A program made the position numbers and the translations under genes. DNA of 64,000 bases from Paraburkholderia piptadeniae. Lineage in GTDB: Bacteria; Pseudomonadota; Gammaproteobacteria; Burkholderiales; Burkholderiaceae. The notes beneath the pieces were generated by a model. That model did no database searches and was not told the DNA's origin. It was given only the letters and a program-made list of their open reading frames with translations. Positions 39,401 to 47,466 of the stretch are shown here, in pieces. Positions within the stretch are counted from its first letter, which is position 1. Every line of letters starts with the position of its first letter. The stretch lies in contig NZ_CYGY02000013.1 of NCBI RefSeq assembly GCF_900007165.1, positions 32,251-96,250 of the forward strand, given 5' to 3'.

Positions 39401-42400
39401 GCCGCGGCGTCGCGTTCACGCGCACCGCCTCGCACCAGTACGCCATCGGCAGCGAAGGCGCGAGCACGCGCATCTCGCTGAAGCCTGTCGGCAGCCAGGT
39501 CGAGTCGCTGTCGTCCAGAATACCGACCAGCGCCTGAAAGCACGCATCGAGCATCGACGGATGCGCGCGGTAGCCGTCGCGCGGCAGATGTGCCGGACAT
39601 TCGATGCGCACGAGCACACGGCCGCCGGGCGCCGCCTTGTGCAGCGAGCGGATCGACTGGAACGCGGGACCGTATTGCAGCCCCATGCGCGCGAGTTCGC
39701 GATAGAAGGCTTGCGCATCGACAGGACGGTCGAGCGAAGTCTTCAGCGCCTCGATATCGACACGCGTGGCATCGGCGGCCTTCAACGCCGCGACCGTGCC
39801 CGTCAGATGCAGCGTGCCCTCGCCGATCCTGCCGCCTTCGATGCTGCGGATCGCGACGCCGCGTGTGCCGCGCTCGTACGCGCACACGTAGTCGATCGCG
39901 CGATCGCCCGCCATGACGAGCGGCGCGTGAATCGCGACGTCGGAGACCGTCCAGCCGGGCGCGTCGGGATGCAGCGTGGCCGCCGCTTCGAGCAGCGTCT
40001 CGATGTAGCCGGCAGCCGGCATGATGGGCGTGCCCGATACGACGTGGTCCTTCAGCCACGCAAGGTTCTGATGCTCTAGATCGTTGGTCCAGACATCGTG
40101 CGCGGGATAGTGCTCGTTGCCGAGCAGCGGCCGGTCGGTCGGCCCGATGCGCTGATACGCGGCCCGGTCGGATTCGAGCCACAGGCGCTCGCGCTGCCAC
40201 GGATAACCCGGCAGCGCGGCGAATCGACCATTGCCGTTGAGCGGCGTCCAGTCGATCGTGGACCCGCTCGCGAAGACCTGCGCGACGGCGCGGTGCACGC
40301 GCGCGCATTCGGGCTCGTGGTTGGCCTCGTTACGGCGCAGCGTTTCGACGAGGCGGATTTCGTTCGCGCGCACCTTCGCGCAATCCCGCAGCGCCGACGA
40401 CAGCACCGGGTGCGGACCCACTTCGACGAACGTGACGAAGCCTTCGTCGAGCAAGGTCTGCACGGCCTGCATGAACGAGACGGACTCGCGCACGTTCCGC
40501 GCCCAGTAGTCGGCGCCGAACGCCGGGCCTTCGAAGCGCTTGCCGGTGACGGTCGACACGACGGGAATCGACGGCTCGCGCGCGACGATCGATTGCAGCC
40601 GCTGCGTCAACTCGCCGAGAATCGGCTCCATCAGATAGCTGTGATACGGCACCTCGACGTTCAGCACGCGATTGAAGATCTCGCGCTGCGACAGGTCCGC
40701 AGCGAGCCGCTTGATCGCGGCCGTTTCGCCCGCCAGCGTGATCGTGTTCGGTCCGTTGACGGCGGCGATTTCGATGCGCCCTTCGTACTGCTTCAGCGTG
40801 TCCGTCAGCGCCTGCGGCCCGACGCCCACGGCGAGCATGCTGCCCGTGCCCGCCGTGCGCGCCTGCAGGCGGCTGCGCTCGTAAGCGACGCGCAGCGCGT
40901 CTTCGAGACTGAGCGCGCCGCTCACGGCGGCCGCCGTCACTTCGCCGACGCTGTGGCCCACCACCGCGCCCGGCGTCACGCCCGCCGCGCGCAGCATCGC
41001 GACGATGCCCCATTGCACGAGGAAGTTGGCGGGCTGCGCATACACGGTGCGCGTGATCTGCGACTCTCGCTCGTCCTTCAGCATCTCGACGAGCACCGAG
41101 AAGCCAGCGATACGCTTGAAGATGCCGTCCGCCTCGTCGACGGCCGCGCGATACACGGCGTCTTCGCGATAGAGCTGCTGGCCCATCGCCCACCATTGCG
41201 GGCCCATTCCCGTGAACACCCACACGGGCAGCGCCTTGCCTTGCGGCGCCTGCTGGCCCGTCACGACACGCTCGCTCTTTTCGCCCAGCACAAGCGCGTC
41301 GAGCGCGGCGACGATCGTCGCACGGTCGGCGCCCAGCACGACGGCGCGTTCGCTGAGATGCGCACGGCGCAGCGCGGCGGAGTACAGCACGTCGTCGAGC
41401 TTCGTCGCCGGCTGTGCGAGTCGCTCGCGATAGCGCCGCGCCAGCGCCTTCAGCGCTTCCGGGTGTCGTGCAGAGAGCGGCAGCATCGACGGAAAGCCCG
41501 CCGGGCGAAGTGTTGCGTTGGCCTGTTCATGCGCGTTGCGCGATCCGTCGAAGTTCGACGCCGAGCGCAGCACCACGTGCGCGTTCGTGCCGCCATAGCC
41601 GAACGAATTGACCGCGACGAGGAACGGCTCGCCGTCTAGCTCGTCATCCTGTGCGAGCCTGATCGGCGCATCGGCGAGACGCACGCCGAGCTTCTCGAAG
41701 TCGATGCCCGGATGCGGCGTTTGCAGATTGCCGAGCGGGAATGCCTCGCGATGCATCAGCGTCAGCACGGCCTTGATGATGCCCGCGACGCCCGCGCCCG
41801 ACTCCAGATGCCCGATGTTGCTCTTGATCGAGCCGAGCACGACGCGCGCATCGCCCTCGCGGCCCGTGCCGTACACGGAGCCGATCGACTCGGCCTCGAT
41901 CGGGTCGCCCACCGCCGTCCCCGTGCCGTGACACTCGACATAGCGAACCTTCGACACGTCGATCGCAAAGCGCTCGCACACGTCGCGGATCAGCGCGCTC
42001 TGCGCGTCGGCGCTCGGCATCGAGATGCCCGGCGTGCGGCCATCGGAATTGACGCCCGCGCCCGCGACGGTCGCGAGTATCGTGTCGCCGTCGGCAAGCG
42101 CGCGCTCGAGCGTCTTCAGTACGACGACGCCGCCGCCTTCGCCGCGGCCATAACCGTCGCCGCGCGCATCGAACGATTTGCACTGGCCGTCGCGCGACAG
42201 GAACTGCCCCTTGCACATGCCGATCGGGTACTCGGGACGCGTCATCACGTTTGCGCCGCCGACCACGGCCATCTCGCAGTCGCCGTTCCAGATGTCGCGG
42301 CACGCGTAGCTGAACGCGACCAGCGACGACGAGCACGCGGTGTCGATCGACAGGCTCGGCCCGCGCAGATCGAATGCATGCGAAAGCCGGTTGGACAGCA

Positions 42401-42860
42401 TCGTCATCATCATGCCGGCTGCCGTATTCGCGTTGTGGCGCGCGCGGTTGGCCGGCTGCATCAGCGTGATCATATGGTCCAGCATGAAGCCGCCGACATA
42501 CACGCCGACCTTCTTGCCCGCATGCGCGGTCAGATCGAGGCCCGCGTTCTCGAACGCCTCCCAGATCAGTTCGAGCAACAGGCGCTGCATCGGATCGAGA
42601 TTTTCGGCGACGCGCGGCGGCAAATCGAAGAAGCCCGCGTCAATCGCGCGAATGTCCTGCTTCAGGAAGTTGGCCTTGTCGACATAGGCCTTGCCCTTTG
42701 CGCTTTCGTCAGCGGCGTAATAGCGTGCCGCGTCCCAGCGGTCGGCGGGCACCGGGCCGGCCGTCACCGTGCGCTGGCGGAGCGCCGCCAGCAAGGCGTC
42801 GAGATCGTCGAGACCCGCTGGGAAACGGCAAGCCATGCCTACTATCGCGATATCGCGCAT
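36492..42860 (-). CDS. Type I polyketide synthase, KS-AT-DH-psiKR-(degenerate ER)-KR-ACP
   Basis: 2122 residues. KS 1-435 with Cys176 (DTACSSSL), His311 (HGTGT) and His351 (SNIGH). AT about 545-845 with Ser637 (GHSVGE). DH about 905-1180 with HVVSGTPIMP at 939-948 and Asp1105. A KR structural half is at about 1195-1420. An MDR-like region at about 1425-1740 has no GGVG-type cofactor loop, so it is probably a dead ER. KR about 1750-1955 has GGLGGFG and Tyr1902. ACP has Ser2065 (GVDSLM). No thioesterase or reductase ends the protein. Single-module architecture implies iterative use, with release by the next gene product. Confidence 0.93.
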   Translation of the reverse strand: MRDIAIVGMACRFPAGLDDLDALLAALRQRTVTAGPVPADRWDAARYYAADESAKGKAYVDKANFLKQDIRAIDAGFFDLPPRVAENLDPMQRLLLELIWEAFENAGLDLTAHAGKKVGVYVGGFMLDHMITLMQPANRARHNANTAAGMMMTMLSNRLSHAFDLRGPSLSIDTACSSSLVAFSYACRDIWNGDCEMAVVGGANVMTRPEYPIGMCKGQFLSRDGQCKSFDARGDGYGRGEGGGVVVLKTLERALADGDTILATVAGAGVNSDGRTPGISMPSADAQSALIRDVCERFAIDVSKVRYVECHGTGTAVGDPIEAESIGSVYGTGREGDARVVLGSIKSNIGHLESGAGVAGIIKAVLTLMHREAFPLGNLQTPHPGIDFEKLGVRLADAPIRLAQDDELDGEPFLVAVNSFGYGGTNAHVVLRSASNFDGSRNAHEQANATLRPAGFPSMLPLSARHPEALKALARRYRERLAQPATKLDDVLYSAALRRAHLSERAVVLGADRATIVAALDALVLGEKSERVVTGQQAPQGKALPVWVFTGMGPQWWAMGQQLYREDAVYRAAVDEADGIFKRIAGFSVLVEMLKDERESQITRTVYAQPANFLVQWGIVAMLRAAGVTPGAVVGHSVGEVTAAAVSGALSLEDALRVAYERSRLQARTAGTGSMLAVGVGPQALTDTLKQYEGRIEIAAVNGPNTITLAGETAAIKRLAADLSQREIFNRVLNVEVPYHSYLMEPILGELTQRLQSIVAREPSIPVVSTVTGKRFEGPAFGADYWARNVRESVSFMQAVQTLLDEGFVTFVEVGPHPVLSSALRDCAKVRANEIRLVETLRRNEANHEPECARVHRAVAQVFASGSTIDWTPLNGNGRFAALPGYPWQRERLWLESDRAAYQRIGPTDRPLLGNEHYPAHDVWTNDLEHQNLAWLKDHVVSGTPIMPAAGYIETLLEAAATLHPDAPGWTVSDVAIHAPLVMAGDRAIDYVCAYERGTRGVAIRSIEGGRIGEGTLHLTGTVAALKAADATRVDIEALKTSLDRPVDAQAFYRELARMGLQYGPAFQSIRSLHKAAPGGRVLVRIECPAHLPRDGYRAHPSMLDACFQALVGILDDSDSTWLPTGFSEMRVLAPSLPMAYWCEAVRVNATPRHVDADLTIADDSGRVLAVIRGMRVTASSAKLERTDAWGDPVKLQMLRYEWSDGARLPEPKRLGHWLIVEDDAARQTADTIAAGFEAFGVPMCARLNVAAYVEMRNARRALRADASAAIGAVLDEAGPFDGAVFLHGLNASGESDDPTATAALLLMHAVTKHLAASPAPQRPRAYVVTRAAFDTTQQGAHVEPAQTALNGFARVAFNEIEGMRFSSIDLPPAASADDIDAAILELLCDAPEDEVAIRRGQRLFSRLTANPWLTQPLVETVAPEGGRKLLVRALGERQEDDGGAGSVKLIEVAHEPLADDGLELKIEAVALTSRALRASTGDRFDDDFVDVVATVSGIGSNVTDLREGQRVYGLAPADFATHIRGPRAAFHLTPLSDHATPASVLVAASRAAVATRVVEQADLGAHSHALVLADETGLAVAAALRAQGVDVTLVATDPAAAQEGALAATHDAIERACVERTQGRGFDAIVAPLCDWAERFGWRALAAGGVLIDTAARARPVTMPRASSSVVRADLTVLTQRAGRFASALQRAVARAERGELARADSLSVSLADLATRKLAMPDSEVSLIVRFDDAATPLPVQVHETVAFDPDATYLVTGGLGGFGQKTARWLVDHGARHLVLASRSGADTAERRAFVDGLAARGVQVLCVPCDVSDAAQMRDLFGVIARAGKPLRGVFHSAAVIVDEPIVELNPQNLVAVMRNKAESARLLHEHTRGMQLDHFVLFSSIANLVGNSRQASYASANGYLDGLAWHRHSLGLPATSINWGAIADVGVVTRDEKLEAFMRYMGLRGMESAEALGWLERAMRRGVPQLGVTLITNWADWGRYETLGSQSPRFADLIAADTNRDAGARDVLKAELAALPGSERFTVLAGLVASLIADELETSAAGIPIDRPILDLGVDSLMATEIQLVLDRDLGISVSVLEILDDLTIRAIVDKTLASFGWGDADEATPALAEEPA

Positions 42861-42934
42861 GATCAGTTTTCCTGTCCCGTTGAGTGTGGTTCTTGAGTTG
42901 TGTTCGCTGCGCCGGCACGCCGCGCGCGTAGTTT

Positions 42935-44350
42935 TTATTCGTAGAAGGTCGCGAGCATCTGCACGCTGCGCGACTCGGGCATCGCGCCGTAGCGGTTCCA
43001 CGATGGCCCGCCCTGGCGCTGCAACTGCAACGCGACGTCGAAGCGGTCGTAGTGGCGCCGCAGTTCCAGCCAGGCGTGACGGCCGCCGCCCTGATCGGCC
43101 TGCACGAACGCGGACAAATCGAGCCGGCGAATGCCGACGTTGCGCCAGATCGCCATCACGAACGCGCCGTGACGCGTCGGCAGATCCTGCGAAGCGACGC
43201 CCGTTTGCACGGCGCGGCCCCAGGCGCGCGGATCATTCGACTGCAACGCGCGCCATTGCGAAGGCGTCGCGCCCGCGCCGTTGCTCTGCAACTCGGCTGT
43301 GATCGACAGATCGAGCGGCGTCGTCCATGTCACGCCGATGGCCGAGTTCGTGCGAAACGCGCGATCGTCGACGCCCGTCGAACGGCCGATCAGCGACGCG
43401 CGGCGCCCGCCCGTCCATTCCGCGTACGCAACGACGGAGTTCGCCGGCACGACGCTCAGGTTCAGGCCCACCTGCGGCGCTTGTCCCTGCTCGCCGTACA
43501 CGAGCAGTTGCGGCTGCACCGACGCCGACACACGCTGGCTGCCGACGAAGAGCCACCGGTTCACGCCGTTCGTGCGCTGCAGATCGGATGACGCAAACGG
43601 ATTACCGGGCGCGCTGTAGCTCGCGAGCCGCGGAGAAAAGAGAAACTGCGCCGAGCCGCCGTCCCACAGATGCTGCGCGCGCACGCCTACCGTGCCGAGG
43701 CGGTTCGTGCGGCGGCTTTCCGGGTCCGGCGATACGTCGAGGTTGACGGCGCCCGCCTTGAAGAAATCGGTCGGGTTGTAGCCGACGGCCGCGCCGAGGC
43801 GCTCGTTGATGCGCCCCGCGTCGACGCCCGTGAGCGGCGTCACGTTCCATGACGCGAATGCTTCGCGGATCGTGCTTTCGCTCCGGTGCGGCGCCGCCGA
43901 CGACGACAGCGGATCGAAGCGATCGAAACGCGCCGAGAAGTTCACGCTCACCGAAGGCACGATGGCCTGCTGATACAGCAGATCGAACGAAAGCTGATTG
44001 CGCAGCGACGACGGCGCATCGCGATAGCCGCTCTCGCGCACCGCGTCCTGCACGAAGAACTTCCACGGATGTGCGGCAGGGGACGGCGCAGAGGCAGCCG
44101 GCACGGCGTCGGCGAGATTCAGCGCGGCGGCATCGGCGGCCGCCGATGCATTCGCTGCGTCTGCTGCATCTGCCGTATCGGAGGACGCGGCCGGCAAGAC
44201 CGGCGCCTCGTCCGCGGCATCATTCGGCGCCGCCGCCTCGCCGTCTTCTCCCGCTGCTGCCGCCGAGGCCGCATCCGGCAACCACGAGACGAACGCGACG
44301 AACGACGCGAGCGCAATCGACGTCAGCGCGCGTGAACCCGTCAGGCTCAT
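42935..44350 (-). CDS. Putative outer-membrane beta-barrel protein of the PKS operon
   Basis: 471 residues. A signal peptide (about 1-30) and a low-complexity Ala/Asp-rich linker to about residue 95 precede a domain of alternating polar/hydrophobic strands. Many aromatic-ended segments are visible, such as VSVNFSARFDRF, RVSASVQPQLLVYGEQ, NSVVAYAEWTG and FDVALQLQRQGG. There are no cysteines in the mature part. The chain ends MLATFYE, with Phe near the C-terminus as in barrels. No family is recognised with certainty. The start overlaps the LolA-like stop (ATGA). It may receive or pass the exported lipid at the outer membrane. Confidence 0.65.
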   Translation of the reverse strand: MSLTGSRALTSIALASFVAFVSWLPDAASAAAAGEDGEAAAPNDAADEAPVLPAASSDTADAADAANASAAADAAALNLADAVPAASAPSPAAHPWKFFVQDAVRESGYRDAPSSLRNQLSFDLLYQQAIVPSVSVNFSARFDRFDPLSSSAAPHRSESTIREAFASWNVTPLTGVDAGRINERLGAAVGYNPTDFFKAGAVNLDVSPDPESRRTNRLGTVGVRAQHLWDGGSAQFLFSPRLASYSAPGNPFASSDLQRTNGVNRWLFVGSQRVSASVQPQLLVYGEQGQAPQVGLNLSVVPANSVVAYAEWTGGRRASLIGRSTGVDDRAFRTNSAIGVTWTTPLDLSITAELQSNGAGATPSQWRALQSNDPRAWGRAVQTGVASQDLPTRHGAFVMAIWRNVGIRRLDLSAFVQADQGGGRHAWLELRRHYDRFDVALQLQRQGGPSWNRYGAMPESRSVQMLATFYE

Positions 44351-45165
44351 TGCGGCTTGAAGCGCGGCAGATAATCGCGCTGCAACCACGCATCGGGAAT
44401 CTCGTGCCATGCGTAGTTCGAGAAACGCAGCACCGTCACCCAGCCGGAATCGAGCCCGTCGATGATGACGATCTCGGTCGGCCGCTCGGCGCCAAGCTGC
44501 GGCGCGTAGCTGCGATAGAACGCCGTCTTCAGCAGCCGGCCGCTTTCGGAATAGAACTTCGCCTTCACGGGCCGGCTGGATTGCGCATCGAGCCACATGT
44601 CGATGCGCCTGTACGTCAGCCCGGACACGTTGCCCGTCAGCGAAAGCCAGTTGCAGCGGCGCGTCTGCCGGTCGCCGTCCATCACGTCTTCCGTGCCCTT
44701 GAGCGTCGCCGTGTAGTCGTGCGCGAAATTGGTCGTGACGACATCGCCGTTCGATTCCTGTCCGAGCAGCCGCTGATCGGGCGAAATGCGCACGCTTGCC
44801 TGGCTCGCGGGATCGTAGAACCACAGATCGTTGCCGTTCTTCAGCATCAGCTTGCCGGCGTCGCGCGCGGGCGCCTCGAAGCGCACCAGCGTGCGGTACG
44901 TGCCACCGCCGTCGTCGGGTTTCGACCAGATCGACAGCACATTTGAATCCACCTGCTTGCCCGCGCGGTATTCCGTCAGCGCGGCATTCAGCACGAAGGG
45001 GCTCGACGGCGAACGGATCGCGTCGCTTGCCGCGAGCATCCGCTGTGCATCCGGCGCGGCCTGGGCAAATGCCCCCGAAATCAGGACACCGGACAACAAT
45101 CCGGCAAAAAACAGACGACGCACGAACCGACTCCCGACAGAACAGAAAAAGGACAATTCAGACAT
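44347..45165 (-). CDS. LolA-like outer-membrane lipoprotein-sorting protein
   Basis: 272 residues with a signal peptide (VRRLFFAGLLSGVLISGAFA, cleavage near residue 40). The mature part has the LolA/MucB-RseB-like open barrel pattern: SIWSKPDDGGGTYRTLVRF, GKLMLKNGNDLWFYDPAS, and a late DIWLDAQSSRPVKAKFYS-like stretch (residues DMWLDAQ). Such proteins carry lipids or lipoproteins across the periplasm. The first in-frame Met that avoids excess overlap with the permease gene was chosen. Downstream of the ABC permease and upstream of the barrel gene, all overlapping. Confidence 0.8.
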   Translation of the reverse strand: MSELSFFCSVGSRFVRRLFFAGLLSGVLISGAFAQAAPDAQRMLAASDAIRSPSSPFVLNAALTEYRAGKQVDSNVLSIWSKPDDGGGTYRTLVRFEAPARDAGKLMLKNGNDLWFYDPASQASVRISPDQRLLGQESNGDVVTTNFAHDYTATLKGTEDVMDGDRQTRRCNWLSLTGNVSGLTYRRIDMWLDAQSSRPVKAKFYSESGRLLKTAFYRSYAPQLGAERPTEIVIIDGLDSGWVTVLRFSNYAWHEIPDAWLQRDYLPRFKPQ

Positions 45166-46564
45166 GACGCAGCGCATCGACGATCGACAGCCGCGCCGCG
45201 CGCCGCGCGGGCCACCATGCGGACAGCACCGCGACGCACGCGAGCGTCGCGAATGTCAGCGCGATCGGCCGCCATTCGCCCCAGACGCGCACGGTCAGCG
45301 CGATCGAGTCGACGCGCGCGGGCGGCGTCCACGTGAGGCCGCTGCGATTGATCAGGGCCGCGAGCAGCAGCGCGACGGCGACGCCCGCCGCCGTGCCGAA
45401 CACGCCGAGCAGCAGCCCTTCGCAGACGAAGATCCGCTGGATGTCGCTGCGGCGATTGCCCATTGCGCGCAGCGTGCCGATTTCGACGGTGCGCTCGACG
45501 ACCACCGTGCTCATCGTGTTCGTGATGACGAACAGCACGATTGCGCTGATCAGCACGAACACGAAGCCGAAGATCACGTCGAACATCGAGTTCGTCTGCC
45601 CGTAGAACGGATTGAGCGTGGCGAAGTCGAGCACTTCCATCGGCTGATCGGGAAACTGCGCGGCGAGCAGCTGTTCGATGCGGCGCTGCGCGGCGGGCAA
45701 CTGCCCGGTGTGCTTAAGTTGCACTTCGATTGCCGTCACGCGCGGCTCGTCTGCGCCGTAGACGAGGCGCTGCGCGCCCGCCAGATGCAGCGCGAGATAG
45801 ATGTCGTCGAGTTCCTTGACGCCCTGCTGCTCGGCCTTCACGACGGTAAAGCCGCCGACGTTCGGCGCGCCGTGCACGCTCGTCGCGAGCATGTCGATGC
45901 GGGCCGCCGACGGCGCCTTCGTTGCGCTCGCCGCTTCGGCCGCCGCGAGCGCAAGTAGGTCGGCGGGCGCGGCATCCGTCTCGCGCTGCTTGCGGTCGTC
46001 GAGCAGCGCCTGCGGCATCGCGCAATCCTTCACGTGCAGCGGCGCGCAGAGTTGCAGCACGCGCGCGAGCCCTTCGCCGACGACGGCAGCATCGTCGGCC
46101 GTGCCTTGCAGCGGCGACGCTTCGCGATCGAGCGGGAAACCGTAGTCGTTCCACGCTTCCATGCGCGTCTGATCGGCGGGAACCGTGCCTTCCGCGTACA
46201 CGGTGCGCGACACGCCCGCGTCGAAGTTGCCCGCGACGCCGCCCAGCTGCAGCGTCGGCGTGACGACGAGCGTCATCGGACGCAGCACCGGATCGTTGCG
46301 CAATACCTCGATGACCTTCGAGTAGTCGCGTATGCCGTAGGCCGTCGGGTTGCCGATGCCGTACGCGAAATAGCCGCGCCGCTGCACCTGCAGATGGCCG
46401 CTGTGCCGGACGATGTCCGTCTGCATGCCGAGCGTGATGTCCTTGCTGAAGCCGCCGAACAGCAGAATCGCGCACACGCCGACGACGATCGCGAGCAGCG
46501 TCGTGACCGAGCGGCGGCGGTTGCGCTGCAGATTGCGCAGCGCGAGGGTCAGTGCCTGCTTCAT
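45158..46564 (-). CDS. ABC transporter permease, FtsX/LolC-LolE/MacB type
   Basis: 468 residues. One N-terminal membrane helix (about 18-38, TTLLAIVVGVCAILLFGGF), a large periplasmic domain of about 270 residues, then three C-terminal helices with the FtsX core (ISAIVLFVITNTMSTVVVER, EIGTLRAMGNRRSDI). This is the LolC/E mechanotransmission topology. It probably forms a homodimer, as only one permease gene is present. It overlaps its ATPase gene by 4 bp and the LolA-like gene by 8 bp. Confidence 0.87.
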   Translation of the reverse strand: MKQALTLALRNLQRNRRRSVTTLLAIVVGVCAILLFGGFSKDITLGMQTDIVRHSGHLQVQRRGYFAYGIGNPTAYGIRDYSKVIEVLRNDPVLRPMTLVVTPTLQLGGVAGNFDAGVSRTVYAEGTVPADQTRMEAWNDYGFPLDREASPLQGTADDAAVVGEGLARVLQLCAPLHVKDCAMPQALLDDRKQRETDAAPADLLALAAAEAASATKAPSAARIDMLATSVHGAPNVGGFTVVKAEQQGVKELDDIYLALHLAGAQRLVYGADEPRVTAIEVQLKHTGQLPAAQRRIEQLLAAQFPDQPMEVLDFATLNPFYGQTNSMFDVIFGFVFVLISAIVLFVITNTMSTVVVERTVEIGTLRAMGNRRSDIQRIFVCEGLLLGVFGTAAGVAVALLLAALINRSGLTWTPPARVDSIALTVRVWGEWRPIALTFATLACVAVLSAWWPARRAARLSIVDALRHV

Positions 46565-47274
46565 ACGGCGACGCCCTCCATTGCGCGCAGCACGCGCTCG
46601 TGATGCACGATGCGGCCATCGCGGATCTGCACGAGTTCGTCGGCGGCCGCCTGGACCTGCGGATCGTGCGACGACACGACGAACGACACGCGGCGCTGCC
46701 GCTGCATCTGTCGCATCAGATCAATGATCGCCGCGCCTGTGTGGCTGTCGAGATTTGCGGTCGGTTCGTCGGCGAGCACGAGCGTCGGCTCGACGGCAAG
46801 CGCGCGCGCAATCGCGACGCGCTGACGCTCGCCGCCCGACAGCTGCCCTGGCCGCCGCCGCGCCTTGTCCGCGAGCCCGACGGCGTCCAGCAGCTCCGCG
46901 ACGCGCCGCGTCCGCTCGCGCGCCGGCAGACGCGCCATCAGCAATGGATATTCGACGTTTTCATACGCGGACAGCACGGGCAGCAGATTGAAGTTCTGGA
47001 ACACGTAGCCGATCTGGCGCGCGCGGAAGTCGGACAGCGCATCGTCGGAGAGTTCGCTCGTGTCCTGCCCGTCGATCACGACGTGGCCGCTGTCGGGCCG
47101 GTCAATGCAACCCATCATGTTGAGCAGCGTAGTCTTGCCGCTGCCCGACGGACCGCTCAGCACGGTGAGCGCATTCGATGCGATCAGGACGGAGACATCG
47201 GCAAGCCCGACGACTTGCACGCTGTCGAGCCGATAGGACTTGCAGAGCCGTTCAATCTGTATCGCGGTAGTCAT
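46561..47274 (-). CDS. ABC transporter ATP-binding protein, LolD/MacB type
   Basis: 237 residues. Walker A GPSGSGKTTLLNMMGC, signature LSGGERQRVAIARAL, Walker B VLADEPTANLD and the His switch SSHDP are intact, all of the LolD/MacB subfamily. First gene of the seven-gene minus-strand operon. The ATG lacks a clear Shine-Dalgarno sequence; a TTG four codons earlier is the alternative. It drives the adjacent LolC/E-like permease. Confidence 0.9.
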   Translation of the reverse strand: MTTAIQIERLCKSYRLDSVQVVGLADVSVLIASNALTVLSGPSGSGKTTLLNMMGCIDRPDSGHVVIDGQDTSELSDDALSDFRARQIGYVFQNFNLLPVLSAYENVEYPLLMARLPARERTRRVAELLDAVGLADKARRRPGQLSGGERQRVAIARALAVEPTLVLADEPTANLDSHTGAAIIDLMRQMQRQRRVSFVVSSHDPQVQAAADELVQIRDGRIVHHERVLRAMEGVAV

Positions 47275-47466
47275 TATTGCGGACAAGTTTGGAATCCGAA
47301 TTCTTTAGGCGGCGAACGATACAAATCTTCGTCGACCGCTTATATACGAATAGTCCTAAATCTTAGTTTTTCATTTGATATCCGAAATATTCCTACAACC
47401 CCTTATTCGAAGATCGGCGAGACTAGCGGCTTTGCAAACGGGCGCAACGGCGCGAAGCGAGTCGTC
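47275..47466. promoter_or_regulatory. AT-rich divergent promoter region of the PKS operon and DUF1571 gene
   Basis: 192 bp whose middle part (about 47320-47400) is strikingly A/T-rich for this genome, with TATATACGAATA, TCCTAAATCTTAG and GATATCCGAAATATT. It separates the minus-strand operon from the plus-strand DUF1571 gene, so both promoters must lie here. No clear regulator site was identified. Confidence 0.55.
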
